From NCBI RefSeq assembly GCF_001990265.1, contig NZ_LYVN01000032.1, forward strand, positions 1 through 33,599: a stretch of 33,599 bases of DNA, read 5' to 3'. The notes below the pieces were generated by a model. It made no database searches. It worked only from the letters and a program-made list of their open reading frames with translations, and was not told where the DNA came from. Shown piece by piece: positions 7,521 to 17,100 of this stretch (position 1 is its first letter; each line of letters starts with the position of its first letter). The stretch is from Sphingopyxis sp. KK2 (lineage in GTDB: Bacteria > Pseudomonadota > Alphaproteobacteria > Sphingomonadales > Sphingomonadaceae). The position numbers and the translations under genes were made by a program.

Positions 7521-8432
7521 ATGGCGCATAGCCTGACCCACGGCGAAACGTCGCTTCCCGCCGACTGGCGCGACCTGTTCGCGCTGACCAAGCCGCGCGT
7601 GATGTCGCTCGTCGTGTTCACCGCGCTGTGCGGCCTGCTCGCGGCGCCGGGGACGGTCCATCCCGTCCTCGCTTTTTCGTCGATCCTCGCGATCGCGCTG
7701 GGGGCAGGGGCCTCGGGCGCGCTCAACCAATGGTATGAGGCGGGGCTGGACGCGAAGATGAAGCGCACCGCCGGGCGCCCGCTGCCCGCCGGACGGCTCG
7801 ACCCGCAGACCGCGCTGCAGTTCGGGGTCGGGCTCGCCGCCTTCTCGGTCTTCCTGATGCTCTTCGCATCGAACTGGCAGGCGGCGCTGCTGCTGCTCGC
7901 CTCGATCCTCTTCTACGTCTTCGTCTACACGATGTGGCTCAAGCCGCGGACGCCGCAGAATATCGTCATCGGCGGCGCCGCCGGCGCCTTTCCGCCGCTG
8001 ATCGGCTGGGTCGCCGCGACGGGCAGCATCGCGCCGCTGCCGGTGCTGCTGTTCCTGCTCATCTTCCTGTGGACGCCGCCGCATTTCTGGGCGCTCGCGC
8101 TGTTCGTGCGCTCGGACTATGCCGCCGCCGGCATCCCGATGATGCCCGTCGTCGCGGGCGAGAAATCGACGCGCCGCCAGATCCTCGTTTATGCGCTGAT
8201 CATGGCCGCCGCCGCGATCGCGCCCTGGCCGCTCGGCTATGCCGGCGCCCTCTATGGCTGGACCGCGGTGCTGCTCTCGGCGCTGTTCGTGATCCTGTCG
8301 GTGCAGGTCGGCACCCGCATGGCGCGCGAGGGCGACACGATGCAGCCCGAAAAGCGCCTCTTCGCCTATTCGATCGCCTATCTTTTCATCCTGTTCGGCG
8401 CGGTTGTCGCCGACCATTGGTGGCCACTATGA
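7521..8432 (+). CDS. ctaB: Protoheme IX farnesyltransferase (heme O synthase)
   Basis: CtaB attaches a farnesyl group to heme b to make heme O, the precursor of the heme A used by the oxidase. The 303-residue protein is of normal length with about nine membrane segments. It shows the UbiA-family Asp-rich motif around [19 protein letters not shown] (about residues 67-85), followed by GRPLPAGRL, and the second conserved region [17 protein letters not shown]. It is in the cox operon, and its stop overlaps the start of the next small gene as ATGA. Confidence 0.96.
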   Translation: MAHSLTHGETSLPADWRDLFALTKPRVMSLVVFTALCGLLAAPGTVHPVLAFSSILAIALGAGASGALNQWYEAGLDAKMKRTAGRPLPAGRLDPQTALQFGVGLAAFSVFLMLFASNWQAALLLLASILFYVFVYTMWLKPRTPQNIVIGGAAGAFPPLIGWVAATGSIAPLPVLLFLLIFLWTPPHFWALALFVRSDYAAAGIPMMPVVAGEKSTRRQILVYALIMAAAAIAPWPLGYAGALYGWTAVLLSALFVILSVQVGTRMAREGDTMQPEKRLFAYSIAYLFILFGAVVADHWWPL

Positions 8433-8584
8433 CCGAACCTGTGAACGATATCCCCGAACCCTTCGACGAGGCCGAATATCGCCGCCGCCAGCGCGCGCGC
8501 GCCAATCTGATGGCGCTGCTTCTCGGTGGGCTTGCGGTGCTGTTCTTCTTCATCACCATCGCCAAGCTGACGGTGCTCAAATGA
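8429..8584 (+). CDS. Small single-pass membrane protein of the cox operon (CoxF-like)
   Basis: This 51-residue protein has an acidic then Arg-rich N-terminal half ([13 protein letters not shown]) and one membrane helix at about residues 27-47, probably with the N-terminus in the cytoplasm. It overlaps ctaB by four bases (ATGA) and ctaG by four bases (ATGA), so it is tightly coupled to both. Small proteins of this kind occur between ctaB and ctaG in many alphaproteobacteria and have been called CoxF or are left hypothetical. A role in oxidase assembly is inferred from position only. Confidence 0.85.
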   Translation: MTEPVNDIPEPFDEAEYRRRQRARANLMALLLGGLAVLFFFITIAKLTVLK

Positions 8585-9150
8585 TCGCGCGGATGTCGCC
8601 GAACGCGAAGACCGCCAGCCTCGCGGGCCTGCTTGCGATTTCGATGGTCGGGCTGGGGTTCGCGGCGGTGCCGCTCTACAATCTCTTCTGCCGGGTGACC
8701 GGCTTCGGCGGCACGACGCAGCGCTACGACCCGGTCGCCGCCGCCGAAGTGCCGCAGGTATTGAGCCAGACGATCTCGGTCCGCTTCGACGCCAATGTCT
8801 CGCCGAAGCTGCCGTGGAAATTCTATCCCGAACATCCGACCGACACGGTCAGCATCGGCGCGCGCGACATGGCGATCTTCATCGCCCAGAATAATTCGCC
8901 GCACGCCGTCACCGGGACCGCCAGCTTCAACGTCACCCCCGACGCCGCGGGCAAATATTTCACGAAAATCCAGTGCTTCTGCTTCACCGAGCAAAAGCTC
9001 GAAGCGGGGCAGCAGGTGCGCATGCCGGTGCTGTTCTTCGTCGATCCCAAGATCATGGACGACCCCGATGCGCGCGATATTCAGGAAATCACCCTCAGCT
9101 ACACCTTCCACCCCGTGGAGCCAGTAGACGAGGGCAAAAAGGCCAGCTAA
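8581..9150 (+). CDS. ctaG: Cytochrome c oxidase assembly protein CtaG (Cox11 family)
   Basis: CtaG/Cox11 delivers copper to the CuB site of subunit I. The 189-residue protein has one N-terminal membrane anchor (about residues 12-34), the conserved FCRVTGFGG after it (Cys37), and the copper-binding CFCF motif (Cys132 and Cys134) in a periplasmic beta-rich domain that ends with LSYTFHPV. The ATG at 8581 overlaps the preceding stop as ATGA; in-frame sequence further upstream is coding for the neighbours in another frame. Length and motifs are standard. Confidence 0.97.
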   Translation: MIARMSPNAKTASLAGLLAISMVGLGFAAVPLYNLFCRVTGFGGTTQRYDPVAAAEVPQVLSQTISVRFDANVSPKLPWKFYPEHPTDTVSIGARDMAIFIAQNNSPHAVTGTASFNVTPDAAGKYFTKIQCFCFTEQKLEAGQQVRMPVLFFVDPKIMDDPDARDIQEITLSYTFHPVEPVDEGKKAS

Positions 9151-9231
9151 GGCCGCGATCAAGAGTCTTACCAAGACCGGCGGGCGATGGGGAATCGCGA
9201 TGCTGGGGCTGCTAAAAACGGGAAAAACGCC

Positions 9232-10107
9232 ATGTCCGGTGCCAAACATCATGACTATCACCTCGTAAACCCCAGCGTCTGGCCGCTGATCGGATCGTTC
9301 GCCGCGCTGGTGATGTTCTTCGGCCTCGTGATGTATATGCACCCCAATGATTTCGGCGGCGTCGGCAAATGGGTGCTCGGCCTCGGCTTCATGGGCGTCA
9401 TCGCCACCTTCTTCAGCTGGTGGTCGGACGTCATCAACGAAGCGCATGCCGGCGACCATACCCCGGTCGTCCAGCTCCACCTGCGTTATGGCATGATCCT
9501 GTTCATCGCCTCCGAAGTCATGTTCTTCGTTGGCTGGTTCTGGGCGTGGTTCGACTTCTCGCTCTTCCCGGTGCCGATCGAATATGCCGATGGCGCGGTG
9601 ACCTCGCTGTTCGGCCAGGACGGCGCCGCTGCGATCACCATGTGGCCGCCGAAGGGCATCGAAGTTATCGATCCCTTCTCGCTGCCGCTGCTCAACACGC
9701 TGATCCTGCTCTGCTCGGGCACCACGATCACCTGGGCGCACCACGCGCTGATCCACGGTGACCGCGAGGGGCTGAAGAAGGGCCTGTGGGCGACGATCAT
9801 CCTCGGCGGCATCTTCTCGATGATCCAGGCCTATGAATATATGCATGCGCCCTGGGGCTTCGGTCAGAGCAACTACAGCTCGGCCTTCTACATGGCGACC
9901 GGCTTCCACGGCTTCCACGTCCTCGTCGGCACGATCTTCCTGATCGTCTGCCTCGTCCGTACCTACAAGGGCCACTTCACCCCGACCCAGCATTTCGGGT
10001 TCGAAGCCGCCGCCTGGTACTGGCACTTCGTCGACGTGGTGTGGCTGTTCCTCTTCATCATCGTCTATGTCTGGGGCGGCTGGGGCGCGCCGATCGCCGC
10101 GCACTAA
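9232..10107 (+). CDS. coxC: Cytochrome c oxidase subunit III
   Basis: Subunit III stabilises the oxidase and sits beside subunit I. The 291-residue protein starts MSGAKHHDYHLVNPSVWPLI, typical of the family, and contains about seven membrane helices. It has the conserved SEVMFFVGWFWAWFDF, WAHHALIHGDREG and TGFHGFHV regions and ends in a Trp/Tyr-rich helix with HFVDVVWLFLFI. I prefer the ATG at 9232 because the family N-terminus begins there; an in-frame ATG at 9187 would add 15 residues without family resemblance. An 81-base gap with a short 5-base-arm hairpin (9165-9177) separates it from ctaG. Confidence 0.96.
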   Translation: MSGAKHHDYHLVNPSVWPLIGSFAALVMFFGLVMYMHPNDFGGVGKWVLGLGFMGVIATFFSWWSDVINEAHAGDHTPVVQLHLRYGMILFIASEVMFFVGWFWAWFDFSLFPVPIEYADGAVTSLFGQDGAAAITMWPPKGIEVIDPFSLPLLNTLILLCSGTTITWAHHALIHGDREGLKKGLWATIILGGIFSMIQAYEYMHAPWGFGQSNYSSAFYMATGFHGFHVLVGTIFLIVCLVRTYKGHFTPTQHFGFEAAAWYWHFVDVVWLFLFIIVYVWGGWGAPIAAH

Positions 10108-10500
10108 GTGACGCCAGACGTCCAGCATCAAAAGGGGCAGCCGCCGGTCTGGCGCGCTGCCCTTTTTGGCCTCTGCCCCGAATGCGGGGCGAAGGGGCTG
10201 TTTCAGGGCGTCGCCCATTTTCGCGCCCGCTGCCCGTCGTGCGGTTTCGAGGCGGCGCGCTATAATGTCGGCGACGGCCCTGCGGCCTTCCTGACCCTCA
10301 TCATCGGCGCGCTGCTCACCGTCGCCGCGATCCTGTTCGACATGGCCGTCGCGCCGCCGATGTGGGTGCATGTCGTCTTGTGGATGCCGCTGACCATCGC
10401 CGCGGTCATCTTTGGCCTGCGCATCGCCAAGGCGGCACTGCTCGCGAGCGAACATCAGCGCCAGGCGGCCGAGGGACGGGTGGAGACATCGCATGACTGA
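10108..10500 (+). CDS. DUF983 zinc-ribbon membrane protein
   Basis: The 130-residue protein starts with GTG directly after the coxC stop. Its N-terminal half has two CxxC pairs (CPECGAKGLF and CPSCGF) expected to bind zinc, and two membrane helices follow at about residues 60-80 and 85-105. The conserved ARYNVGDGPAAF sits between ribbon and helices. This is the DUF983 family, regularly encoded next to coxC and SURF1 in alphaproteobacteria. Its role is not established; an oxidase-assembly function is inferred from the neighbours. It overlaps the SURF1 gene by eight bases. Confidence 0.92.
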   Translation: MTPDVQHQKGQPPVWRAALFGLCPECGAKGLFQGVAHFRARCPSCGFEAARYNVGDGPAAFLTLIIGALLTVAAILFDMAVAPPMWVHVVLWMPLTIAAVIFGLRIAKAALLASEHQRQAAEGRVETSHD

Positions 10501-11161
10501 CGAGCCCGCAAAGCCCGCAAGCCCGGCCGCTACGACGCCCGCACGGGGCTGGCCGGTCATCCCGACGATCCTCGTCGTCGCCGCCGTCGCGACGATGATC
10601 GCGCTCGGCGTCTGGCAGCTCCAGCGCAAGGGCGAGAAGGAAGCGCTGATCGCGCTCTACCAGCGCAACAGCGCGATGTCGGCGACCGTCGCCTATCCCA
10701 AGCTGCCGCCCGTTCCCGACGCGATGCTCTATCGCAAGAGCAGCGTGACATGCCTCGAGCCGGTCCGCTGGGACCAGCGCAGCGGCACCGACCGCGCCGG
10801 CAAGACCGGCATCCGCATGGTTGCCGACTGCCGCACCGGCGCCGAGGGGCCGGGGGTGCTCGTCGATGTCGGCACCGCCGACGACTTCACCCCGCCCAAA
10901 TGGACCGGCGGTATCGTCGCCGGCACGATCGTTCCGGGTCCCGAACAGCCGACCCTGATCGAACGCCTGAGCGGCAAGGCGGTGCCCGCGCGCGCGATGC
11001 TGGTGGCCGATGTCCCGGCGCCGGGCCTCCGCCCCAGCGCGGTGCCTTCGGCGGCCGATACGCCGAACAATCACCTCGCTTATGCCGGTCAGTGGTTTCT
11101 CTTCGCGCTGGCCGCGGCGGTGATCTATATCCTTGCGGTGCGCCGCCGCTTGCGGGCTTGA
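10493..11161 (+). CDS. SURF1 family cytochrome oxidase assembly protein
   Basis: SURF1 (Shy1) proteins help insert heme A into subunit I. The 222-residue protein has an N-terminal membrane helix (about residues 22-40) leading into LGVWQLQRKGEKEALI, the family signature. A periplasmic domain follows, and the conserved NNHLAYAGQWFLFALAAA introduces the second, C-terminal helix. The ATG at 10493 overlaps the DUF983 gene by eight bases. Length is near the lower end of the family. It closes the oxidase assembly set before thrC. Confidence 0.93.
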   Translation: MTDEPAKPASPAATTPARGWPVIPTILVVAAVATMIALGVWQLQRKGEKEALIALYQRNSAMSATVAYPKLPPVPDAMLYRKSSVTCLEPVRWDQRSGTDRAGKTGIRMVADCRTGAEGPGVLVDVGTADDFTPPKWTGGIVAGTIVPGPEQPTLIERLSGKAVPARAMLVADVPAPGLRPSAVPSAADTPNNHLAYAGQWFLFALAAAVIYILAVRRRLRA

Positions 11162-11188
11162 CCGGACACCGCTAGGCGCTGGGCCGCC

Positions 11189-12586
11189 ATGGAATATATC
11201 AGCACCCGCGGCTCCGCGCCGACCCTCGACTTTCGTGCCGCCACGCTCGCGGGCCTCGCCGGCGACGGCGGCCTCTATGTCCCCGCGACCTGGCCCACGC
11301 TGAGCCAGGACGATATCCGCGCGCTGGCGGGGCTCGACTATGTCGAAACCGCGGTGCGGGTGATGACCCCCTTCGTCGCGGGCGTGCTGTCCGAGGACGA
11401 ACTGCGCGGCCTGTGCAAGGCCGCCTACGGCCGCTTCAGCCATGATGCGGTGACTCCGCTCGTTCAGCTCGACCATCGCCACTGGCTGCTCGAACTGTTC
11501 CACGGCCCGACGCTGGCGTTCAAGGATGTCGCGCTGCAACTGCTCGGGCAGCTCTTCGAAAAATTCCTCGCGGGCGGCGATACGAACATCACCATCGTCG
11601 GCGCGACCTCGGGCGATACCGGCTCGGCGGCGATCGAGGCGGTCGCCGGGCGCGAGCATATCCAGATTTTCATGCTCCATCCCGAAGGCCGGGTCAGCGA
11701 CGTCCAGCGCCGCCAGATGACGACGGTGCTCGCACCCAACGTCCATAATATCGCGATCGACGGCAGCTTCGACGATGCGCAGGCGATGGTGAAGCGGCTG
11801 TTCGGCGACGAGGAAGCGCGCGGCAAGGTGACGCTGTCGGCGGTGAACAGCATCAACTGGGCGCGGCTGATGGCGCAGGTCGTCTATTATTTCTACGCTG
11901 CGGTCCGTCTCGGCGGTCCCGACCGCCCGGTGGCGTTCAGCGTGCCGACCGGCAATTTCGGTGACGTCTTCGCGGGCTATGTCGCCTCGCGTATGGGCCT
12001 TCCCATCGCCCGCCTCCTCGTCGCGACCAACGTCAACGACATCCTCCACCGCGCTTTGACCAGCGGCGATTACAGCGCCGGCACCGTCAGCCCGACCGCG
12101 ACGCCGAGCATGGATATCCAGGTCAGCAGCAATTTCGAACGGCTGCTCTTCGACCTGTCGGGCCGCGACGGCGCTGCGATCACCGCGATGATGGGCGAGT
12201 TCGACCGCAATCGCGCGATGACGATTCCCGCCGACATGCTGAGCGGCGCGCGTGACCTGTTCTCGAGCGCCAGCATCGACGGCGACTCGATGTCGCTGGC
12301 GCTTCGCTGGGCGCAGGAAAAGGGCGGCCAGCTGATCGATCCGCACAGCGCGGTCGGCCTCGCCGCGGCGCGCCAGCTCGATCTCGACGCCGATATACCC
12401 ATCGTCACGCTCGCAACCGCGCACCCGGCGAAGTTCCGCGAGGCGGTCGAGCGCGCGACCGGCGTGCGTCCGGCGCTGCCCGCGCGGCTCGGCAATCTGT
12501 TCGAGCGCGAGGAACGCTATACCAAGCTCCCCGGCGACTATGACGCGGTGAAGGCCTTCGTTCTCGCGGAAGCCGCGCGTGGCTGA
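11189..12586 (+). CDS. thrC: Threonine synthase
   Basis: ThrC converts O-phosphohomoserine to threonine with pyridoxal phosphate. The 465-residue protein starts MEYISTRGSAPTLDFRAA, typical of the longer (class II) enzymes. It carries the PLP lysine in HGPTLAFKDVALQ (Lys112), the phosphate loop GATSGDTGSAA at about residue 142, and PTGNFGDVFAGY. It follows the SURF1 gene after 27 bases and overlaps the following methyltransferase gene by eight bases. The link of thrC to the cox operon is common in alphaproteobacteria and does not imply a shared function. Confidence 0.97.
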   Translation: MEYISTRGSAPTLDFRAATLAGLAGDGGLYVPATWPTLSQDDIRALAGLDYVETAVRVMTPFVAGVLSEDELRGLCKAAYGRFSHDAVTPLVQLDHRHWLLELFHGPTLAFKDVALQLLGQLFEKFLAGGDTNITIVGATSGDTGSAAIEAVAGREHIQIFMLHPEGRVSDVQRRQMTTVLAPNVHNIAIDGSFDDAQAMVKRLFGDEEARGKVTLSAVNSINWARLMAQVVYYFYAAVRLGGPDRPVAFSVPTGNFGDVFAGYVASRMGLPIARLLVATNVNDILHRALTSGDYSAGTVSPTATPSMDIQVSSNFERLLFDLSGRDGAAITAMMGEFDRNRAMTIPADMLSGARDLFSSASIDGDSMSLALRWAQEKGGQLIDPHSAVGLAAARQLDLDADIPIVTLATAHPAKFREAVERATGVRPALPARLGNLFEREERYTKLPGDYDAVKAFVLAEAARG

Positions 12587-13469
12587 CCTGCTTCCGCTCG
12601 TCACCCTCGTCGGCGAGGCGTGGGACGATTATGGGCTGGTCGACAGCGGGGGCGGGCGCAAGCTCGAACGCTATGGCCGCTTCCGCTTCATCCGCCCCGA
12701 ACCGCAGGCGATGTGGGCGCCCGCGTTGCCGCAGGACGTATGGGACGCCGCCGACGGCGAATTCATTCCGGCATCGGACGACGATGGCGGCGGCCGCTGG
12801 TATTATAACAAGCCGGTGCCGCAGGAAGGCTGGCCACTCGGCTGGCGCGAGACGCGATTCACGGCAAGCTGCACCCCGTTCCGCCACCTCGGTTTCTTCC
12901 CCGACATGGCGCCGGTGTGGGACTGGCTCCGCGATCAGGTCGCTGACAAGCCCGATCCGGCCTTCCTCAACCTGTTCGGCTATACCGGGGTCGGCAGCCA
13001 GGCGCTCGCCGCCGCGGGCGCGACGGTGACGCATGTCGACGCGTCGAAAAAGTCGGTGTCGCAGGCGCGCGAAAATGCTGCGCTGGCGGACATGGCCGAC
13101 AAGCCCGTGCGCTGGATCGTCGACGACGCCGGCAAGTTCACCGCGCGCGAGGTACGGCGCGAAAAGCGCTACGACGCGATCCTGCTCGACCCGCCGAAGT
13201 TCGGACGCGGGCCGAACAACGAGCGCTGGCAGATCGAGGAGGGGCTGGCGCCGCTGCTCGCCGACTGCCGCCAGCTGCTCGACGCCGACAGCCGCGCGCT
13301 GTTCCTCACCGTCTATGCGGTGCGCATGTCGGCGTTGGCGATCGGCGAATTGCTCGGCCAGTTTTTCGCGGACCTGCCGGGCAAGGTCGAATGCGGCGAA
13401 CTCGCGGTGCGCGAAGAGGCGAGGGGGCTGTTGCTCCCGACCGCGATCTTCGCGCGCTGGAGCCGCTAA
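12579..13469 (+). CDS. Class I SAM-dependent methyltransferase (rRNA methyltransferase-like)
   Basis: The 296-residue protein starts with GTG and overlaps thrC by eight bases. It has a Rossmann methyltransferase core: motif I FLNLFGYTGVGSQALAAAGA (about residues 128-147), the acidic end of strand 2 in VTHVDASKKSV, and motif IV DAILLDPPKFGRG (about residues 202-214). This DPPxF arrangement is found in RlmI/RlmK-type 23S rRNA cytosine or guanine methyltransferases (PF10672-like). The usual PUA domain is absent; the first 100 residues instead carry a WYY-containing region. The rRNA target is an inference. Confidence 0.87.
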   Translation: MADLLPLVTLVGEAWDDYGLVDSGGGRKLERYGRFRFIRPEPQAMWAPALPQDVWDAADGEFIPASDDDGGGRWYYNKPVPQEGWPLGWRETRFTASCTPFRHLGFFPDMAPVWDWLRDQVADKPDPAFLNLFGYTGVGSQALAAAGATVTHVDASKKSVSQARENAALADMADKPVRWIVDDAGKFTAREVRREKRYDAILLDPPKFGRGPNNERWQIEEGLAPLLADCRQLLDADSRALFLTVYAVRMSALAIGELLGQFFADLPGKVECGELAVREEARGLLLPTAIFARWSR

Positions 13470-13597
13470 GCTTCCACCGGACGATCCTTTGCGGTGAGCG
13501 GAGCAACTCTGTCGCTTGCGCCTCGTTGCTCGGGACAGGGGGCGGCGCTGGCCGACTCCCGTCCCGCGATCCGCCTCCGCCGCAAAGGAGACGCATC

Positions 13598-13969
13598 ATG
13601 GCCGACACCCTCGAACGCAGCGAAACGCATCGCCTCATTTCCTCGGACAAGGTCGAAGGGACTGCGGTCTATAATCCGCAGGACGAGAAGCTTGGCACCA
13701 TCGCCAACATCATGATCGACAAATATTCGGGCAAGGCGGATTACGCCGTGCTCCAGTTCGGCGGCCTCTTCGGGCTCGGCAGCGACCATTATCCGATCCC
13801 CTGGGATATGCTGGCCTATGACAAGGCGAAGGGCGGCTATGTCGTCGCGATCAGCAAGGAACAGGTGACCGGCGCGCCGCGCTACGGCGCCGACGATACC
13901 CCCGAATATACCGACGAATATGGCCGCACCGTCTATGGCTATTACGGGCTCAGCTATCCCGCGCTCTGA
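13598..13969 (+). CDS. PRC-barrel domain protein
   Basis: The 123-residue soluble protein has a PRC-barrel domain at about residues 10-85, with AVYNPQDEKLGTIANIMIDK and YAVLQFGGLFGLGSDHYPIPW as recognisable strands. A Tyr-rich tail follows (EYTDEYGRTVYGYYG). The ATG at 13598 has a strong ribosome site, AAAGGAG, at 13584-13590. PRC-barrel proteins are found in photosynthetic reaction centre H subunits, RimM and many small stress-related proteins; the specific role here is not known. It stands alone between the thrC unit and the sugar locus and is followed by a terminator. Confidence 0.9.
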   Translation: MADTLERSETHRLISSDKVEGTAVYNPQDEKLGTIANIMIDKYSGKADYAVLQFGGLFGLGSDHYPIPWDMLAYDKAKGGYVVAISKEQVTGAPRYGADDTPEYTDEYGRTVYGYYGLSYPAL

Positions 13970-13979
13970 TCCCTTTCCC

Positions 13980-14026
13980 GCGAACCGGCCGGCCGCCTAT
14001 CGGGCCGGGCGGTTCGCTGCTGCATT
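13980..14026 (+). terminator. Probable Rho-independent terminator after the PRC-barrel gene
   Basis: Arms GCGAACCG (13980-13987) and CGGTTCGC (14010-14017) enclose further G/C pairing, and ATTTT follows at 14022-14026. It begins ten bases past the stop codon and isolates the following TonB receptor promoter. Confidence 0.65.
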
Positions 14027-14036
14027 TTCCCCGCCG

Positions 14037-14054
14037 ATTGCATAGGAATGCAAT
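14037..14054. repeat. Short palindrome upstream of the receptor promoter
   Basis: Perfect 7-base arms ATTGCAT and ATGCAAT are separated by AGGA. It ends 12 bases upstream of the -35 element at 14066, a position suited to an activator, but no matching site was found elsewhere in the window. Confidence 0.4.
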
Positions 14055-14065
14055 GTCGACCCGCG

Positions 14066-14094
14066 TTGACAATGAGAACGTTCTCATTTAGATA
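14066..14094 (+). promoter_or_regulatory. Promoter of the TonB receptor gene
   Basis: A perfect -35 hexamer TTGACA (14066-14071) is followed after exactly 17 bases by TAGATA (14089-14094), a weak -10. The spacer is almost wholly taken up by a perfect palindromic operator, which is the classic layout for repression by blocking RNA polymerase. Confidence 0.65.
14071..14088. promoter_or_regulatory. LacI-type operator, perfect 18-bp palindrome
   Basis: AATGAGAACGTTCTCATT is a perfect 18-base palindrome with the central CpG and AACGTT core typical of LacI/GalR operators. It lies between -35 and -10 of the receptor promoter. The likely ligand is the LacI regulator encoded at 22101. Confidence 0.8.
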
Positions 14095-14104
14095 ACGTTC
14101 ACAT
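14091..14104. promoter_or_regulatory. Second LacI-type operator of the receptor promoter
   Basis: GATAACGTTCACAT shares the AACGTT core with the palindrome 14071-14088 and is identical over 14 bases to 24402-24415 upstream of the GH3 gene. It overlaps the -10 region and expected start of transcription. Confidence 0.7.
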
Positions 14105-14151
14105 TGGAGAAATGTCGCCGAAAATGAGCGACTAAACGGGAGGGAACAGGG

Positions 14152-17100
14152 ATGCAGGCTCCGCATAAGCTTTGGCTCGCGAAGATTCTGGCCGGCACGT
14201 CGGCGGTGGCGCTGATGAGCGTGGCGCAGGTGGCGATGGCGCAGGAAGCGCCGGCCGAAGACAGCGCCGTCGATGGCGACGAAATCGTCGTCACCGGCAT
14301 CCGGGCCAGCCTTTCGGCGGCCGCCGACATCAAGCGCGACGCGCAGGGCGTCGTCGACGCGATCTCCGCCGAAGACATCGGCAAATTCCCCGACACCAAC
14401 CTCGCCGAATCGCTCCAGCGCATCACCGGCGTGTCGATCGACCGCTCGAACGGCGAAGGCTCGCTCGTCACGGTCCGCGGCTTCGGCCCCGAATTCAACC
14501 TTGTGACCCTCAACGGCCGCCAGATGCCGACCGCAGTGATCGGCGACGGCGGCAGCGCGCCCTCCTCGCGCTCGTTCGATTTCGCCAACCTCGCGTCCGA
14601 AGGCGTTGCGGCGGTCGAAGTCTACAAGAGCGGCCGCGCCACGATCGAATCGGGCGGCATCGGCTCGACGATCAACATCCGCACCCCGCGCCCGCTCGAC
14701 AAGCCCGGCATGCACGGCAGCATTTCGGCCAAGGCCGTCTATGACTCGTCGCGCAACGAGGGCAATCCGGTCACGCCCGAAGTGTCGGGCATCTTCAGCA
14801 CCACCTTCGCCGACGACACGATCGGCGTCCTGCTGATCGGGTCGTATCAGAAGCGCAAGTCGAGCACCAATTCGGCGAATGTCGGCTGGCGCGACGGCTA
14901 TCTTGGTTCGGAAAACAATTGGGGCTCGCTGGCGCAGCCGGGCACCCCGGGCGCTGCGCGTATCACCAACCGCCCCGACCCGACCGACGTCTATCAGGTG
15001 CCGCAGAACGCCTCCTACGACCTCAACGACATCAATCGCGAGCGCATCAACGGCCAGGCGGTGCTGCAATTCCGCCCCAGCGACGATCTGACCGCGACGA
15101 TCGATTACACCTATTCGCGCAACACCGTCGAAACGCGCAACAGCAACGTCGGCATCTGGTTCAACCATGAAAATACGACGAGCTCGTGGACCGACGGCCC
15201 GGTTGCCGGCCCGATCTTCTATTCCGAAGCCTTCCCGGCGCCGCCCGCTCCGCCGAGCACCACCGCGCTCAACGGCGGCAAGGACCTGTCGTACAGCGGC
15301 TCGCTCACCGAGAATCGTGCCGAGAACAAGTCGCTCGGCGGCAATCTCCACTGGGACGCCCCCGGCGGCGTCACCGTCGACCTCGACTTCCACCATTCGA
15401 CCGCGACGGTGAAGCCGGTCAACCGCTTCGGATCGAGCACCTCGGTCGGCAACGCCATCTTCGGCATCGCCAACCAGACGATCAATTTCGAGAACGACCT
15501 GCCGGTCCTCTCCTACAACATGCATCCCGGGATCGACCCGCTGAACGCGGCGCTGATCCAGTCGACCGGCAACGCCTTCCGCGCTGCCTATTTCCGCGAC
15601 CGGATCGATCAGGTCCAGTTGCGCGGCACCTATGACCATGAGGGCGGTTTCCTCGACAGCATCGACTTCGGCGTCTCCTATGTCGACAACAAGGTCCGCT
15701 CGGCGTTCGGGACGATCCAGAACGACACCTGGGGCGGGGCGGGGCCGGCTTCGGACATTCCCGACGACATCTTCACCCTCGAAACGCTGCCCGACAAATT
15801 CCCGGGCCTCGCACAGCCGGGGATGATCCAGAGCTTCTACAAGTTCGATTACGAGCGCATGGCCGACCTGATCGAGGATCTGTACGACGTGTGCAGCGAT
15901 CCGCAGACCGGCTCGGCCGCGGTGCCGGGCACCTGCATCGCCGCGTACAACACCGATCGCCGCATCAGCGAACGGACGCTCGCGCCCTATCTGCAGGTCG
16001 CGACCAAGTTCGACCTGTTCGACAACCCGGCGCATTTCGTCGCCGGCGTCCGCTACGAGGTGACCGACGTATCCTCGGCCGCGCTGGTTCCGGTTCCGAC
16101 CGGCACCCGCTGGGTCGGCGACAATGAATTCAACATCGTCTATTCGGGCGACAGCGACTTCACGCGCTTCAAGGGCTCATACAACAACTGGCTGCCGGCG
16201 TTCGACTTCGACTTCTCGCCGATCGACAACGTCAAGCTGCGCGCATCGTACAGCCACACGATCACCCGGTCCGACTATGCCAGCCTGCAGGGCGGGCGCA
16301 CGCTCGACACGCTGTTCCGCGTCGGCGGCGGCGGCGGGGCGCAGGGCAATCCGGGCCTCGTTCCGTACAAATCGAAGAATATCGATCTTTCGGCCGAATG
16401 GTATTATGCGCCGGGCAGCTATGTTTCGGCGGGCTATTTCCACAAGGATGTCAGCAACTTCATCTCGTCGACCCGTGTCGATAGCGAGGCGTTCGGGCTG
16501 ACCACTCCGGTCGGCGGGCCGCGCTGGAACGCCGCGCTCGCAGCGCTCGGGCAGAATGCGACCGTGTCGCAGATCCGCCAATATATCTTCGCCAATTTCC
16601 CCAATTCGGTGACGATTACCGGGGGCGGGCCGGGCACTTATGTCGGCACGATCGACAGCATTCCGGGCGACCCGCTGCTGAACTTCGAGATTTCGACCCC
16701 GATCAACAGCGACCAGACGGCGTCGCTCAACGGGTGGGAATTCGCGCTGCAGCACAGCTTCTGGGATACGGGCTTCGGCGTGATCCTGAACTATACGATC
16801 GTCAACGGCAGCGCGACCTATGACAACACCCAGCCGTCAACGGTGCCGCAGTTCGCGCTCACCGGGCTCAGCGACAGCGCCAATGCGGTCGCCTATTATG
16901 ACAAGAACGGGCTTCAGGCACGTGTGGCCTGGAACTGGCGCGACGAATTCCTCCAGGGCTCGGGGCCGAACCCGACCTATATCGAGGAATATTGGCAGAT
17001 CGACGCCAGCGCGAGCTACGAGTTCATGCCCGGCCTCACCGGTTTCGTCGAGGCGATCAACCTGACGGGTGAGGGACGCCGCGGGCATCTGCGCCACAAG

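Noticed and set aside
9187-9231. Upstream ATG giving a 15-residue N-terminal extension of CoxC
   Set aside because: The extension (starting MGNRDAGAAK) does not look like the family, and the ATG at 9232 gives the normal N-terminus.
8386-10629. Long minus-strand open frame opposite ctaG and coxC
   Set aside because: Antisense of confirmed genes with charged low-complexity composition; no recognisable domain.
10406-12604. Long minus-strand open frame opposite SURF1 and thrC
   Set aside because: Same antisense composition bias; thrC on the plus strand is complete and has its catalytic lysine.
13954-16035. Long minus-strand open frame opposite the TonB receptor
   Set aside because: Arg/Asp/Val-rich antisense product; the receptor on the plus strand has signal peptide, plug and C-terminal Phe.
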